From contig OX387192.1 in NCBI GenBank assembly GCA_947561395.2, forward strand, positions 17,334,221 through 17,398,220: 64,000 nucleotides of DNA. The letters are read 5' to 3'. Below the pieces are notes generated by a model. That model worked only from the letters and a program-made list of their open reading frames with translations, was not told the DNA's origin and ran no database searches. Shown here one piece after another: positions 54,974 through 64,000 of this stretch. Numbering within the stretch: the stretch's first letter is position 1; each line of letters starts with the position of its first letter. Made by a program: the position numbers and the translations under genes. The stretch comes from Buxus sempervirens (Eukaryota > Streptophyta > Magnoliopsida > Buxales > Buxaceae).

Positions 54974-56134
54974 TTTGACCAAGCAATTTGATTCCTCCGC
55001 TTCCCTAGCACAGAAGAAGGGGACTAGGTTTAAGAAGAACGGGGCAAAAAAAGAAGGAGAAGTAAACTAGGTACAGGCTCCTCCCTCCAAGAAACCGCTC
55101 CATGTGAACATCTCTGCACCCCAGCAGGCCCAGCAGTCATATCAGACTCTTCTCAATGTCAATTTCTCCCCCTCTATGCCTGCAAATCAGAGGAGGGCTT
55201 TTACTAAGGAAGAGAAGGATGCCTGGATGGCAGCAAGGAGGAGCAGAGTTTTTACTCCCCTTCCCGTGTCTCTCTCCCAACTATTACCGACCCTGCCGAA
55301 AGGAGAATATGTGACCTTGAAGGAGCCTAGCCCGAATGCCACAAAGGGAAGGAATTTCGATCCGGCAGTCACTTGTGACTTCCACTTGGGTGTACTAGGG
55401 CACTCTACAGATACTTTTCTGGGTTCTGAAGCATGCGGTCCAGGATCTGTTGGATCAGAAGGCCCTGGTTTTTAATACTGCTGCGCCCGCCCCGTCGGAA
55501 ATGATATCGGGCAAAACCCCCTGCCTTACCACAATGGGGCAGGCCCGTTCAACTCCATCACTGCCATATCTGCCAGAAGAAGGGCCTTTGACCCATCTCA
55601 ACTTATAGCACCCGTGGGGACCTCGGTCAAGGTCCATTTTTTCCAAGAAAAAGAAGAAGAGGAGGTCAATGTTGTCTCCCAGAAAAATGATCTTGCTGCT
55701 GAGGACATTAGCTCCTCTCTGAACTGGGTCTCCTCTCTTATGGCCCAAATAAACATTGCAAGGCCTCCTTTGGTCTTCAATTGTAGTCCACCCACTTGTT
55801 TACCAGCCAAGACATCAAAAGCTCCACTGGTCATCAAACTTGACCCCACCACTGCATCCATCTCCTCTTCTGTTCCATGAGCCACCTCTGGAGCCAAGCT
55901 CCAAACCTTGGTTGTAAACGTTCCTTCATCCTGTAACGTCCCTAAACCGGCCCATACACCCCCGATCCAAACTCCAGCCGTTGGTGGTTAATGTCCCTAA
56001 ACTGGCCTATTATGAGGCAGTTGTACCATGGAATTATAGCGAGGGGGTCACGGCTACAGTACCAGTGGTCAGGAACCAGAACCAGGAGGAGGTGAACCTC
56101 ATGACGAGGTCAGGGAAATATGTGGAAGGAGTAG
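54974..56134 (+). pseudogene. Ogre 2 gag, second piece, and linker
   Basis: Continues Ogre 2 gag after solo LTR 3: a basic KKNGAKKEGEVN stretch, TAG at 55068-55070, then FTKEEKDAWMAARRSRVFTP and the zinc-knuckle-like CDFHLGVLGHSTDTF in which the last Cys is lost to a frame change. Further frameshifts follow before the segment ending at the solo LTR 4 site. The parts SLNWVSSLMAQINIARPPLV and MTRSGKYVEGVV correspond to the Ogre 1 linker. Confidence 0.88.
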
Positions 56135-56223
56135 TGTAGACACCCCAAATTGCACAAACAATCATCAAAAATCATTATTTCCTGGAAAGCCAGCACAGAA
56201 ATTGAAGAAAATAAACTTTTACC

Positions 56224-56366
56224 TGTATCCGGATACTCAGGCCGGATACAAGTACTTCTTGCTGTATCCGGATACTCATACCGGATACATGTGAGCCTTA
56301 GTGTATCCGGTACCATGTACCGGACACCTTAAGGCCCTTTTTTATCCGGTCTGATATACCGGATAC
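56224..56366. repeat. 39-bp-period CCGG hairpin array in solo LTR 4
   Basis: Four units with CCGG cores at 56229, 56268, 56307 and 56346, exactly 39 bp apart. Stems include TGTATCCGG/CCGGATACA (twice), TCCGGTAC/GTACCGGA and TATCCGGT/ACCGGATA. Confidence 0.93.
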
Positions 56367-56517
56367 TTTAAGTTTGCTCAAAATTAGGGTTTTCCGAGAG
56401 AAATCACTTGTTACCATTATATCCCTCATTAAATGAGGGGAAATCTCGGAAATAACCTTAGGGTTAAGGTTGGGGGGGTTCTAGACATTAAGTTGTGTCT
56501 ACCAATGACCTTAGCCT

Positions 56518-56530
56518 TTGCCTATAAATA
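56518..56530 (+). promoter_or_regulatory. Likely LTR TATA box in solo LTR 4
   Basis: CTATAAATAGGAG at this position is followed by a CAAAGGCAACC-type leader. It lies about 385 bp from the LTR start, a usual U3/R position. Judged by motif only. Confidence 0.55.
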
Positions 56531-58449
56531 GGAGCCTCCTCCTTGAGCAAAGGCAACCAACTCTTGTTTTGAATTCTCGCAAAGAAGAACTCCAAGAGAA
56601 GAAGGAAACCGCTGCGGAATCGCCTCCAGAACTCAGGTAAGCCTCAACTTTTTCTTTTTATTTTCTGTCTTTACATTCCTAGATCTAGATCTCTTCTTCT
56701 ACCTTTCTGTAGTGTAAAGCCTTCTTTGTGTGCGAAAACCCTTCCCCGGCTCAAAGTATCTCGAGACTCTCCCTAGCCGTAAAACGTGGAGGCGGGATCT
56801 AGGAGAAACGAGACTGGGGATTGACCCTAGTGCTAGAACCCATGTAGCATAAGGCCTTTTTGATTGATTGTAAACCGTTTCATATTCAAAGTACCCTTGA
56901 TTATCTTAAAGAACCGTGTTTAACGGGGAGAGAGAACAGAGGGAAACGATAATGGAACGGAACCCTAGGCTATTTTAGAACCTCATTTTTAGGAAGATAT
57001 ATGCATGCTATGTTGTTCTATTGATCTTGTATGTTTTTTTCAAGCTTGCACATACATAGCACTTTTTTGGCGGATAGGCTCACATTTGGGGATTTATTAC
57101 ATTCATTGTGATAAATCTCCAATAAATGGCCTCAATCAAATTCTGGAATGTTTTTCAATATTTTTTAAGGTTTTGGATTCATCTCACACGAATCTCACAC
57201 ACTTTATAAATTTTCGGATTTGATTTTCTTCAAGAATGGCTTAGCTTGACAGCACCTGTACCCCTACTTCGGACGCCCATAACTTCATCATCCGGATGAA
57301 TTTTGGGGCGATTCTAGAACCATGGGAAAGGTGAGGCTGTCTAGTTTATGTCCACCAAATTTCACAAATTTCCATCAAACGGATTTTTGACACCTCTCTG
57401 TCGAAGTTAAGTGGACAGTTCAGGTTCAAATACAGAACTTGTCACTTCGGCGGAGCGCCATGTGTTCGTTTTAAGTCCGATTCGAATGATTTTTGTTTCT
57501 GAGTATTCCTTTATGAGTCTATTTTCAAATCCAGTTGGTTTCATAATTTTTGGATTCCATTTGAATTATTGGTAGCCGATTTACTCAGAACTGTTCATTT
57601 GTACTTTTCTGGGTAAATCTGTGATCTTCGGGGCCTGTTCGGGTGACCACCCAAGGCACATCCGAAGGGATTTTTGTATGAGGCTAGTTTCTATGGAAAG
57701 ATGGCCATACAAACTTCAATCACACCAAATTTCGTGGACGTTTATATAGTGGATTTTTCTAGACAATTTTCCAAAGTTGCCCACTTACCACTTTTAAAAA
57801 ATCCCCAGCAGCAACTTCAAAGGAGCATAACTACTAGGTTTTTTATCAGAATGAAGTGAAATTTTGCATGAGACTCTCATTTACCCTAATCTTTCAAATG
57901 GATTTGGTTTGGTTCAATTTAAAATGATATTTGAATGATTTCAAGGCAAGTGGCATACTTTTTACTGAATTTTCCGGGTTTGATTCAACTTTGTTTTTTT
58001 AGCAACTTGTGCTTTGATTTCCATTTTTTGAGATATTCCAGAAGTGATATTGACATAAGAGAAGATCTAAAATCCATTTGGATCTTCATGTGAATATATC
58101 ATACACTTGTTCCTTTTTCAAGGCTTTTTCATGATTTTTAGCAAGCTTCTTATTTTCTTTTTAGCATGAACATACACTTGGCAACCACTTTGCGTGGATG
58201 AATGGGGTGCCTAACACCTTCCCCCGTTCATAATCTAATCCCCTTACCCATCTCTGGATTTGATTTTCAAGTAGGGTTATTTTTATCCTAGAATGTTTCT
58301 TTTGGCTATTTTTGCCTACTTTTGAACTCTTTGGTGTCCATTCTCACCCCAAAATCATGAATGGTGGCGACTCTCCCATTTTTGCGTTGAGCCCGTGTGT
58401 TGACGGAGGGATGATCATTCCGGTGATTTTTCCCATGTCTCACAAGTAG

Positions 58450-59645
58450 AAAAAGAAAAAGAAACAGAAGTCAAGAGAGAGAAAAAAGAAACAGAAGAAA
58501 AAAGAAAAAAGAAAAATGAAAGGAAAAGAGAAGATAGGAAAAGACACCCCCCCCATCGGGTGCAAAAAATGAGGCAGCAGACCTCATAAAAATTATAAAA
58601 AAAAGTGAATTCAATTTTGTGGATCAGCTAAACAAGGTCCCGGCCCAGATTTCAATTCTGGGCCTTTTGCTAAATTCTGAAAAGCACAGGGACGCGTTGT
58701 TAAGGGTGCTACAGACTGCAAATGTATCCCAGACTATCGATCCGGACCAACTAGGCAAAATGGTTGGTCAAATCTTGTCACACAATGTGATAAGTTTCTC
58801 CGAAGGTGAGATAAGCCCAGGTGGGTGTTATCATGTTGACCTTTTGCACATCACAGTGCTTTGTAAGGGCAATATGATCGCACGGGTTTTAATTGACAAT
58901 GGGTCGGCATTAAATGTCTGCTCATTAATCACTTTTGTCAAACTTGGTCTGGATCAGTCAAAGATCAAACAGAATGGGAGGATTGTGAGGGCTTTCGATA
59001 GCTCTAAGACACACTCCCTAGGGGAGATTGAACTGCCGGTCACAATTAGACCAAATATTTTCAATATCACATTTGAAGTGATGGATATTCCAGCAGCCTT
59101 CAATTTGCTCCTAGGGAGGCCATGGATACCTTCGGCTAGGGCAATACCATCCACGCTCCACCAAAGGGTGAAATACATAAGAGGGCAAAGAGTGATAACA
59201 GTCCTAGCTGAGAACTTGGTGCCTCCCATTGTGTCACCTGACGTACCCTTGATAAATGTGGATTTGACTGTCGACAAGATTGCGTTCAACTCGTTTCAAT
59301 TTGAAACGGTCAATTTCATACTTGGGGGTGTGAGAAAAGAGAAAGAAAACAGACTACTGCTGAGAAAATGGTGAAGAAAGTGATGGAAAAATACCACTTT
59401 TATCCAGGAAAAGGCCTGGGGATTAATTTACAAGGGATGGTGGAGCCAATCAGGGCCAAGAAGCTGATCCCTAAAGTAGGGTTGGGATTTAAACCCCGAG
59501 GATGGAGAAGAATGAAGCATGAAGAAGGAGAGAAAAGAAGCAAAGGAAAAGTCCCTCATTTAAGGGAAAATTTTCCTAAACCCTCCTATATAATCCAACT
59601 ATCTTCTCCCATGGACCAGTCCAAACCCCCTTACTGAAATGTCAA
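58450..59645 (+). pseudogene. Ogre 2 protease and G-patch-like segment
   Basis: A purine-rich Lys/Glu/Arg linker (58450-58560) precedes QLNKVPAQISILGLLLNSEK, the protease with VLIDNGSALNVCSL and FEVMDIPAAFNLLLGRPWIP, then a frameshift near 59340-59370, and MEKYHFYPGKGLGINLQGMV resembling a G-patch. Unlike Ogre 1, the frame continues through the position of the 37165 TAG. It ends with an in-frame TGA after KPPY and is cut by the copia LTR at 59646. RT and integrase would lie beyond the copia element, outside the window. Confidence 0.9.
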
Positions 59646-60681
59646 TGTAAGTGTGAAAACTCACACTCCTTTTTATGGCAAATGTTTGACAAATTATGTC
59701 TTCTAATGAAGCTTCAAGATGTGCAGATTAAACAATGAAAATTCAGTGAATTAAGTAAAGAAGGAGAAGTTGATGCCACCACACTGCTACCACGCCACTG
59801 CCACCCCGCTGGCAGCGCATAAGGGAATTAGTGTTTTGACAGAAAGGTCCGTGCACATGCCTCGTACTCTCCCGCTAGCAGCTCGCTAGCAGCGCGATTT
59901 TAACTGATTCAACTTACTCTGAGCGGGACTTGAGTTCGCTACCAGCCGTCTACATCGATCGCTTCACGACGCCACCAGCGCTCGACGCGATCTGAGTTTT
60001 ATTCTTTAAATAGACGTGTTGTAATTTTTAATTGTGACTTTTGTCTTTGGATCATTTTGATTTCGAATCTTGAGGTGTTTGAGATTCGATCAAATCTTCT
60101 TTAGAGAGTCGGCGATCGAGTGAGGGGGAGATCTGAGATAGATCGCCTGGAATTGAAGATAGAGGATTCTTCTTCAATCCGTAACTTCATCTGATCGTGT
60201 GATCGCCTGGACTGGTGATTAGCCTTGATTGATGCGTAGGTGGATTCCTACTGCATTGGATCGTCTCAGTGGATTCTGAGAGGATTGCTGCGATCTGGAT
60301 TGATCGTGTTCTGCAGCTTGTGGATTCAAGCTGTGTTGCAGTTCGTGGATTCGAACTGTGGATCACTGGTGAGTGATTGTTTGCGATCTGGACTGATCGT
60401 GTTCTGCAGCTTGTGGATTCAAGCTGTGTTGCAGTTCGTGGATTCGAACTGTGGATTGCTGTTGAGTGAGTCAAATTGTAAAGGTTAAGTATATACTCCT
60501 TTGTAATTGTCTTTTCATTCAATAGTGGATTTTGAAGGGTTAGTCGCCTCATATAGACTCGAGGTTTTTCTTGGATCTGGATCCAGGTTTCCTCGTATAA
60601 TTCTCTGTGTATTGTTTCCGTATTGTTCAATTATGAATTGTTATAGATTGTGGACCTATAGAGTAGTCCTCTACTCTTTCA
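59646..60681 (+). repeat. 5' LTR of the copia element (1036 bp)
   Basis: TGTAAGTGTGAAAACTCAC ... CTACTCTTTCA. Matches the solo LTR at 46031-47067 in reverse complement. It contains GCTGGCAGCG/GCTAGCAGCG words (59808-59896) and an array of fixed-loop hairpins (60236-60452). Confidence 0.95.
60236..60452. repeat. Fixed-loop hairpin array in the copia LTR
   Basis: The loop GTGGATTC is enclosed by different complementary arms: GTAG/CTAC (60240), TCTCA/TGAGA (60269), CAGCTT/AAGCTG (60320), CAGTTC/GAACTG (60345), then the last two again in a 93-bp duplication (60413, 60438). CGATC/GATCG arms enclose TGGATT (60296) or TGGACT (60389). Several loop starts are 25 nt apart. Confidence 0.92.
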
Positions 60682-60683
60682 AG

Positions 60684-60695
60684 TGGTATCAAAGC
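60684..60695 (+). other. Primer-binding site of the copia element
   Basis: TGGTATCAAAGC, two bases after the LTR, is complementary to initiator tRNA-Met with one difference from the usual TGGTATCAGAGC. Confidence 0.9.
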
Positions 60696-60741
60696 CTCTT
60701 CACTTTGAATTGCTATACAAAGTGTGATCTAGATCTATAGC

Positions 60742-62623
60742 ATGGATTTTGGAAAAGAAGGAGGATCTGCCTCTAGACCTCCATTATTTGAAGGTAACAA
60801 TTATTCTTACTGGAAAGCAAGAATGAGAGCTTACCTGAAATCAATCGATGAGCGTGTCTGGCTCTCGGTTTGTAATGGTTATCATCCACCTGTTATCACA
60901 ACAGAAGTAGGTGTTGTGATCCCTAAACCTCATGATCAGTGGACTAAAACTGAATCTGATCAATGTGGATGGAACAACAAGGCAATGAATGCCTTATTTT
61001 GTGCTGTTAGTGTTGAGGAATTCAGGAGAATTTCCTCATGTGAAGTTGCTAAGGAAGCTTGGGACACTCTTGAGGTCACTCATGAAGGAACCTTAGCTGT
61101 CAAGCTTTCCAGACTTCAAAGACTTACTACATCTTTCGAAACTCTATATATGAAAGATGATGAGTCTTTTGATGAGTTTTATGCTAAACTCTCAGATATT
61201 GTTAATTCTAGTTTTAATCTTGGAGAAAAAAATCTCTACATCAAAGGTTATTAGAAAAATCTTAAGATCTTTGCCTGAAAGATTCAGACCTAAAGTAACT
61301 GCAATACAAGAGGCAAAAGATGTAGATAACATGAGAATTGAAGATCTGGTAGGATCTTTACAGACTTATGAGCTAGATCTGAATATTCCAAAAAGAAATA
61401 AAGGAATAGCTCTAAAATCTGTAAAATCTGTAAATACTGAAGAATCAGATAATTCTGATGTTGATATGGATGAACTTGTTCTCTTAGCCAAAAAGTTTAA
61501 GAAAATGTTTAAAAAGAGACAATCCAATTCTTCATCATCCATGGACAGATCAAATAGGAGATCTGATAAGAAAATGTCTGATCCAAGAAAGGAGAAGAAA
61601 TTTTCTCAGAATGATGAAGTCCAATGTTACAAATGTAGAGGATTTGGACATGTTGCATCTGATTGTCCCTCAAAGGATAAAAAGAAAAAGACTAATTATC
61701 AGGTTACTTGGGATGACAGTAACACTGATAATTCTTCACAATCTGATGAGGATATCTCTGCTAATTTTACTGCTTTCAATTCTTTTTACTCATCCTCTTC
61801 TGGTAGTTCAATCTCTGGAATTGCAGGAGATAATAAAGAGACTTTATCAGATGATGAAGAAGAACTACAAGAAGCCTACAATCAGCTCTATAAGGAATTC
61901 AATAGAGCTCAGAAGAAAGTCAAGAAACTGAGTAAAAAATTGAAGGAATCCGAAACAGAGAAAAATAAAGCTCTTACAGAAATTGAGTCAATAAACCAGA
62001 AGTTACTTGAAAGACATGCCAAAGAAGACTCTCTGGTAACTTCTTTAACTGAAAAAACTGAAAAACTAAAAGAAAAGGAAGATCAGATTTCTGCACTTCA
62101 AGGTAAAGTGATTGAACTTGAGAAAGGTTCAAATTCAAGTAAATCTAATGCTTCAAATTCTTCTACAGGAAATCATCAAATTAATGAGGAATCAATTTCA
62201 AAGGAAGTTCCTGAAAGCTCAAATTCTTCTGAAAAGAGAATGAGTGTAAGTAATCAAAACAAGGAATCTTCACAGAAAATTTCTGCTGGAGAAGTAAGAC
62301 TAACAGGTAAATCTTCAACTTCTGAGAAATATAAATCTGTTCAGTTTAGAAATGCTGGCAAGTCTAGAAATGTTGATTTTTCTGAACATAGGTTCATACC
62401 TGTATGCCATCACTGCAATAAAAAGGGTCATATAAGACCAAAGTGTTATGCACTGTATGGTTTCCCTGATGGATATTTTGATAATAAGAGAAAGGTAAAC
62501 CAAAGTCAGTCCCTGGACTTATACAACAGATTTGATTCTCTGTTAAAATTGACTGAAACACCTTTACGTATTGAAGCTTATTGTGTGGTAAAGCTTGGGA
62601 TCTATAGGCTATCACCTTTATGA
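60742..62623 (+). pseudogene. Copia (SIRE/Maximus-type) gag with a frameshift
   Basis: ATG at 60742. The first part (PLFEGNNYSYWKARMRAYLK ... EAWDTLEVTHEGT ... KLSRLQRLTTSFETL) is the UBN2-type gag core. An extra A in an A run near 61230 ends this frame; homology continues in the next frame (RSLPERFRPKVTAIQEAKD). Two zinc knuckles follow: CYKCRGFGHVASDC and CHHCNKKGHIRPKC, separated by a Ser/Lys/Glu-rich coiled-coil stretch, as in SIRE-type gags. The end after about 62520 no longer looks like gag and runs into non-coding sequence. Confidence 0.9.
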
Positions 62624-63230
62624 AAAGAAAAGTTTTGGAAATGGCTGCCATAGAGATTAGAGTGAAAGCCACTGTAAATCTCAAAAAGAAAAAGATAAAG
62701 AAGGTATATTCTTGGAATGAACTGTAAACTCAGGTTTTTTAAGGATCAATACCTTCTTTAAAAAGAAAAGAAAAAGAGATCAGAAAAGGCTACCTATCTC
62801 TGATGTGCGAAAGCCACCAAAATGAAGTTGGGATATGTCTATACTTTTCAAGATTGTTTACACTGAAATAGCCTTCTATATGTATGAAGTGTAAAAGTCA
62901 AAAATGTTGCTCATTTCTCACAAGCATTGATTCATTAATATGCATATGTGCTTAATATCTTGAAGAAAATTTATAATATGAGAAACCATGAAGGAAATTT
63001 TGCTCTTTGATATGAAATGTACCACATCTGAATTAACTTTGATAGGTACTTCAAGATTAGTTTTGTGATAAGTACTTCTTAGATTAAATAAGTTGATTAT
63101 CTGGATGATTTTTGGTTTAGCTAAAATCTTAGCTTTGTGTTTGGAAGTATGAGGCTGTCATGAAGAATAGTTCAAACCTCTTTTATAAATTTCTGCCTTG
63201 AATCTGTGTTTTTCTTTGTGTGTGCATGTG
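62624..63230. other. Non-coding stretch where copia pol is expected
   Basis: AT-rich sequence, stops in all frames, no integrase or RT motif on either strand. Probably the upstream region of the accessory gene that follows. Confidence 0.6.
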
Positions 63231-63348
63231 CACCTTCTACGTCGCTAGAAGCATGCATGTAGCCTTCTCTAGTTTTCTTGATCTGGCACATGCCCACTTC
63301 TACGCCGCCAGTTGCTTGCTGGCAGCGTACTTTGTTTGCCTATATATA
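63231..63348 (+). promoter_or_regulatory. Putative promoter of the copia accessory gene
   Basis: TATATATA at 63341-63348 is preceded by short inverted repeats: CTTCT/AGAAG (about 63234-63251) and GCCAG/CTGGC (about 63307-63322) with GCTGGCAGCG at 63318-63327. That word also occurs in the LTR at 59808-59817. A pyrimidine-rich leader and a donor-like CAG|GTAAAA (about 63471) lie downstream. Confidence 0.55.
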
Positions 63349-63645
63349 GGTGAAATTGCGGTCATTTTTTTACCCCTTTTCCTTTTCACCCTCTTCGTTT
63401 TCCCTCGCCTCTCGCGTCGTGTCCCGGTGCTGCTGTCGCTGTCACCTTCTTCCTTCCTGCCTACTGTTCAGGTAAAAAAATTTTTTTTACTATCTTCGTC
63501 CTGCTTCTTCATTTTCTGCTTCCTAGTTCAGTAGTTGTCTCTCATTATTCTAAGCTAGGGTTTAGTAGATTTTTCTGCCATTAGGGCTTTCTCGTTTTGT
63601 TGGTTGGTTCTGTCTGTTTTCTCTTTCTCTTCCATTTTTTTCACC

Positions 63646-64000
63646 ATGCCTCTCAAGAGAAAGTCGAGAACTGATTCTCCTTCAACATCGTCTCCTCCTG
63701 TGAGGTCTCCTCCTGTGAGGTCTTCTCCTATTCTTTCTTCCCCTCCAGTGAGACCCCCTTCCCCTTCTCATTCTTCTGAACCGTTTGTGGGGAATGGTTT
63801 ATCTGATTTCAATGATTTCTTCAAGCACAGGCCACTTCTTCTGGAAAGGGCCATCAAGCTTGAGTCATTTTCTGAATCCCCTTTCTACTCATTGTTTTCG
63901 GACAATGGTTGGAAAAAATTTGCTTTACTCGGTGGTTTTGCTTATCCGGACCTGGTCCGAGAATTTTACTCTAATCTTCATCATCTCCATCTTGCCAATC
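63646..64000 (+). CDS. Accessory open frame in the copia element, putative plant transposon protein, cut by window edge
   Basis: ATG at 63646 and open to the last base (118 codons). It begins with a Lys/Arg patch and a Ser/Pro-rich low-complexity tail (SPPVRSPPVRSSP repeats), then a folded-looking part with ERAIKLESFSESPFYSLF, WKKFALLGGFAYPDLVREFY and SNLHHLHL. LVREFYxNL is the hallmark wording of the plant retroelement family usually named 'putative plant transposon protein', often found as an extra gene in LTR elements. No function is established. The frame, TATA box and leader together make a real gene likely. Confidence 0.65.
   Translation, partial: MPLKRKSRTDSPSTSSPPVRSPPVRSSPILSSPPVRPPSPSHSSEPFVGNGLSDFNDFFKHRPLLLERAIKLESFSESPFYSLFSDNGWKKFALLGGFAYPDLVREFYSNLHHLHLAN

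Larger units (their letters stand above)
56135..58444 (+). mobile_element. Solo LTR 4 (2310 bp, Ogre-type) inserted in Ogre 2
   Basis: TGTAGACACCCCAAATTGCAC ... TTTTCCCATGTCTCACA with target duplication agtag at 56130-56134 and 58445-58449. Both ends match the Ogre 1 LTR ends (read on its minus strand), so it is a diverged member of that LTR type. U5 holds TGGCGACTC at 58365-58373. A 39-bp hairpin array sits near its 5' end. A TATA-like CTATAAATAGG near 56522 and a UTR-like stretch follow, consistent with the LTR promoter. The rest is AT-rich with no gene. Confidence 0.94.
59646..64000 (+). mobile_element. SIRE/Maximus-type copia element, right end beyond window, pol not seen
   Basis: 5' LTR (59646-60681), PBS, and a long gag with two CCHC knuckles. 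A believable gag frame ends about 62520; in place of pol there is non-coding sequence and then a TATA box and a new open frame to the window end. The left flank gtcaa (59641-59645) is the candidate target duplication. The organisation suggests a non-autonomous element carrying an accessory gene, but pol could still follow further right. Confidence 0.85.

Overview
This window is nuclear DNA from a flowering plant with a large, retrotransposon-rich genome. Evidence for that: Ty3/gypsy chromoviruses and Tat/Ogre-type elements, a SIRE/Maximus-type copia element, a CACTA DNA transposon carrying a piece of an SMXL gene, and spliced plant-mobile-domain genes. I see no ordinary free-standing host gene and no tRNA or rRNA gene. 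Nearly every base can be assigned to a stack of nested transposable elements.

Nesting as I read it, outermost first. (1) A plus-strand Tat/Ogre-type element, here 'Ogre 2', is visible as gag/protease pieces at 50303-50988, 54974-56134 and 58450-59645. (2) A CACTA transposon appears to interrupt Ogre 2. Its right terminus ends at 50302. Its transposase N-terminus and captured SMXL fragment are at 11234-13864. (3) A minus-strand Tat/Ogre-type element, 'Ogre 1' (13865-48518), lies inside the CACTA. A minus-strand chromovirus, 'A' (1-11233, running off the left edge), interrupts the transposase. (4) Ogre 1 is interrupted by a complete plus-strand chromovirus 'B' (24842-34332, TSD gtttc), a 3.7-kb solo LTR (39286-42979, TSD ccata) and a copia solo LTR (46031-47067, TSD ccacg). 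Chromovirus A is interrupted by a 3.4-kb solo LTR (2243-5638, TSD gccac). Ogre 2 is further interrupted by solo LTRs at 50989-54968 (TSD tctac) and 56135-58444 (TSD agtag), and by a copia element starting at 59646 that runs off the right edge.

Ogre 1 is the most unusual element. On its minus strand it carries a leader with a 24-copy tandem repeat, then gag, protease with a G-patch-like segment, RT, a degenerate RNase H, a second RNase H and integrase. Between integrase and the 3' LTR it carries two spliced genes on the opposite strand. Gene A (17529-20347) is a six-exon plant-mobile-domain gene with every coding intron in phase 0. Gene B (20880-22643) is a decayed relative of the DUF7745/PMD type. 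Ogre 1 also holds four arrays of alternating complementary heptamers (YACGGGC / GCCCGTR) spaced 14 nt apart: in the LTR, upstream of gene A, upstream of gene B, and in the 5' leader.

The main discovery is that several unrelated LTR families here carry phased arrays of short hairpins whose stems co-vary. Four Tat-like solo LTRs have CCGG-core hairpins repeated every 39 bp. The copia LTR has stems that change around a fixed GTGGATTC loop. The chromovirus A LTR has stems that change around a fixed GGCCTACTCAGGGTTTC loop. In Ogre 1 and in the copia element the LTR-type motif recurs just upstream of an accessory open reading frame. I do not know of a description of this architecture; that is my limit, not a literature search.

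Coding decay is heavy. Many stop codons sit where relatives have CAG, CAA, CGA or TGG, the pattern expected from deamination of methylated cytosine. All coordinates and identities were read by eye. Clade names rest on protein motifs, not on a tree.
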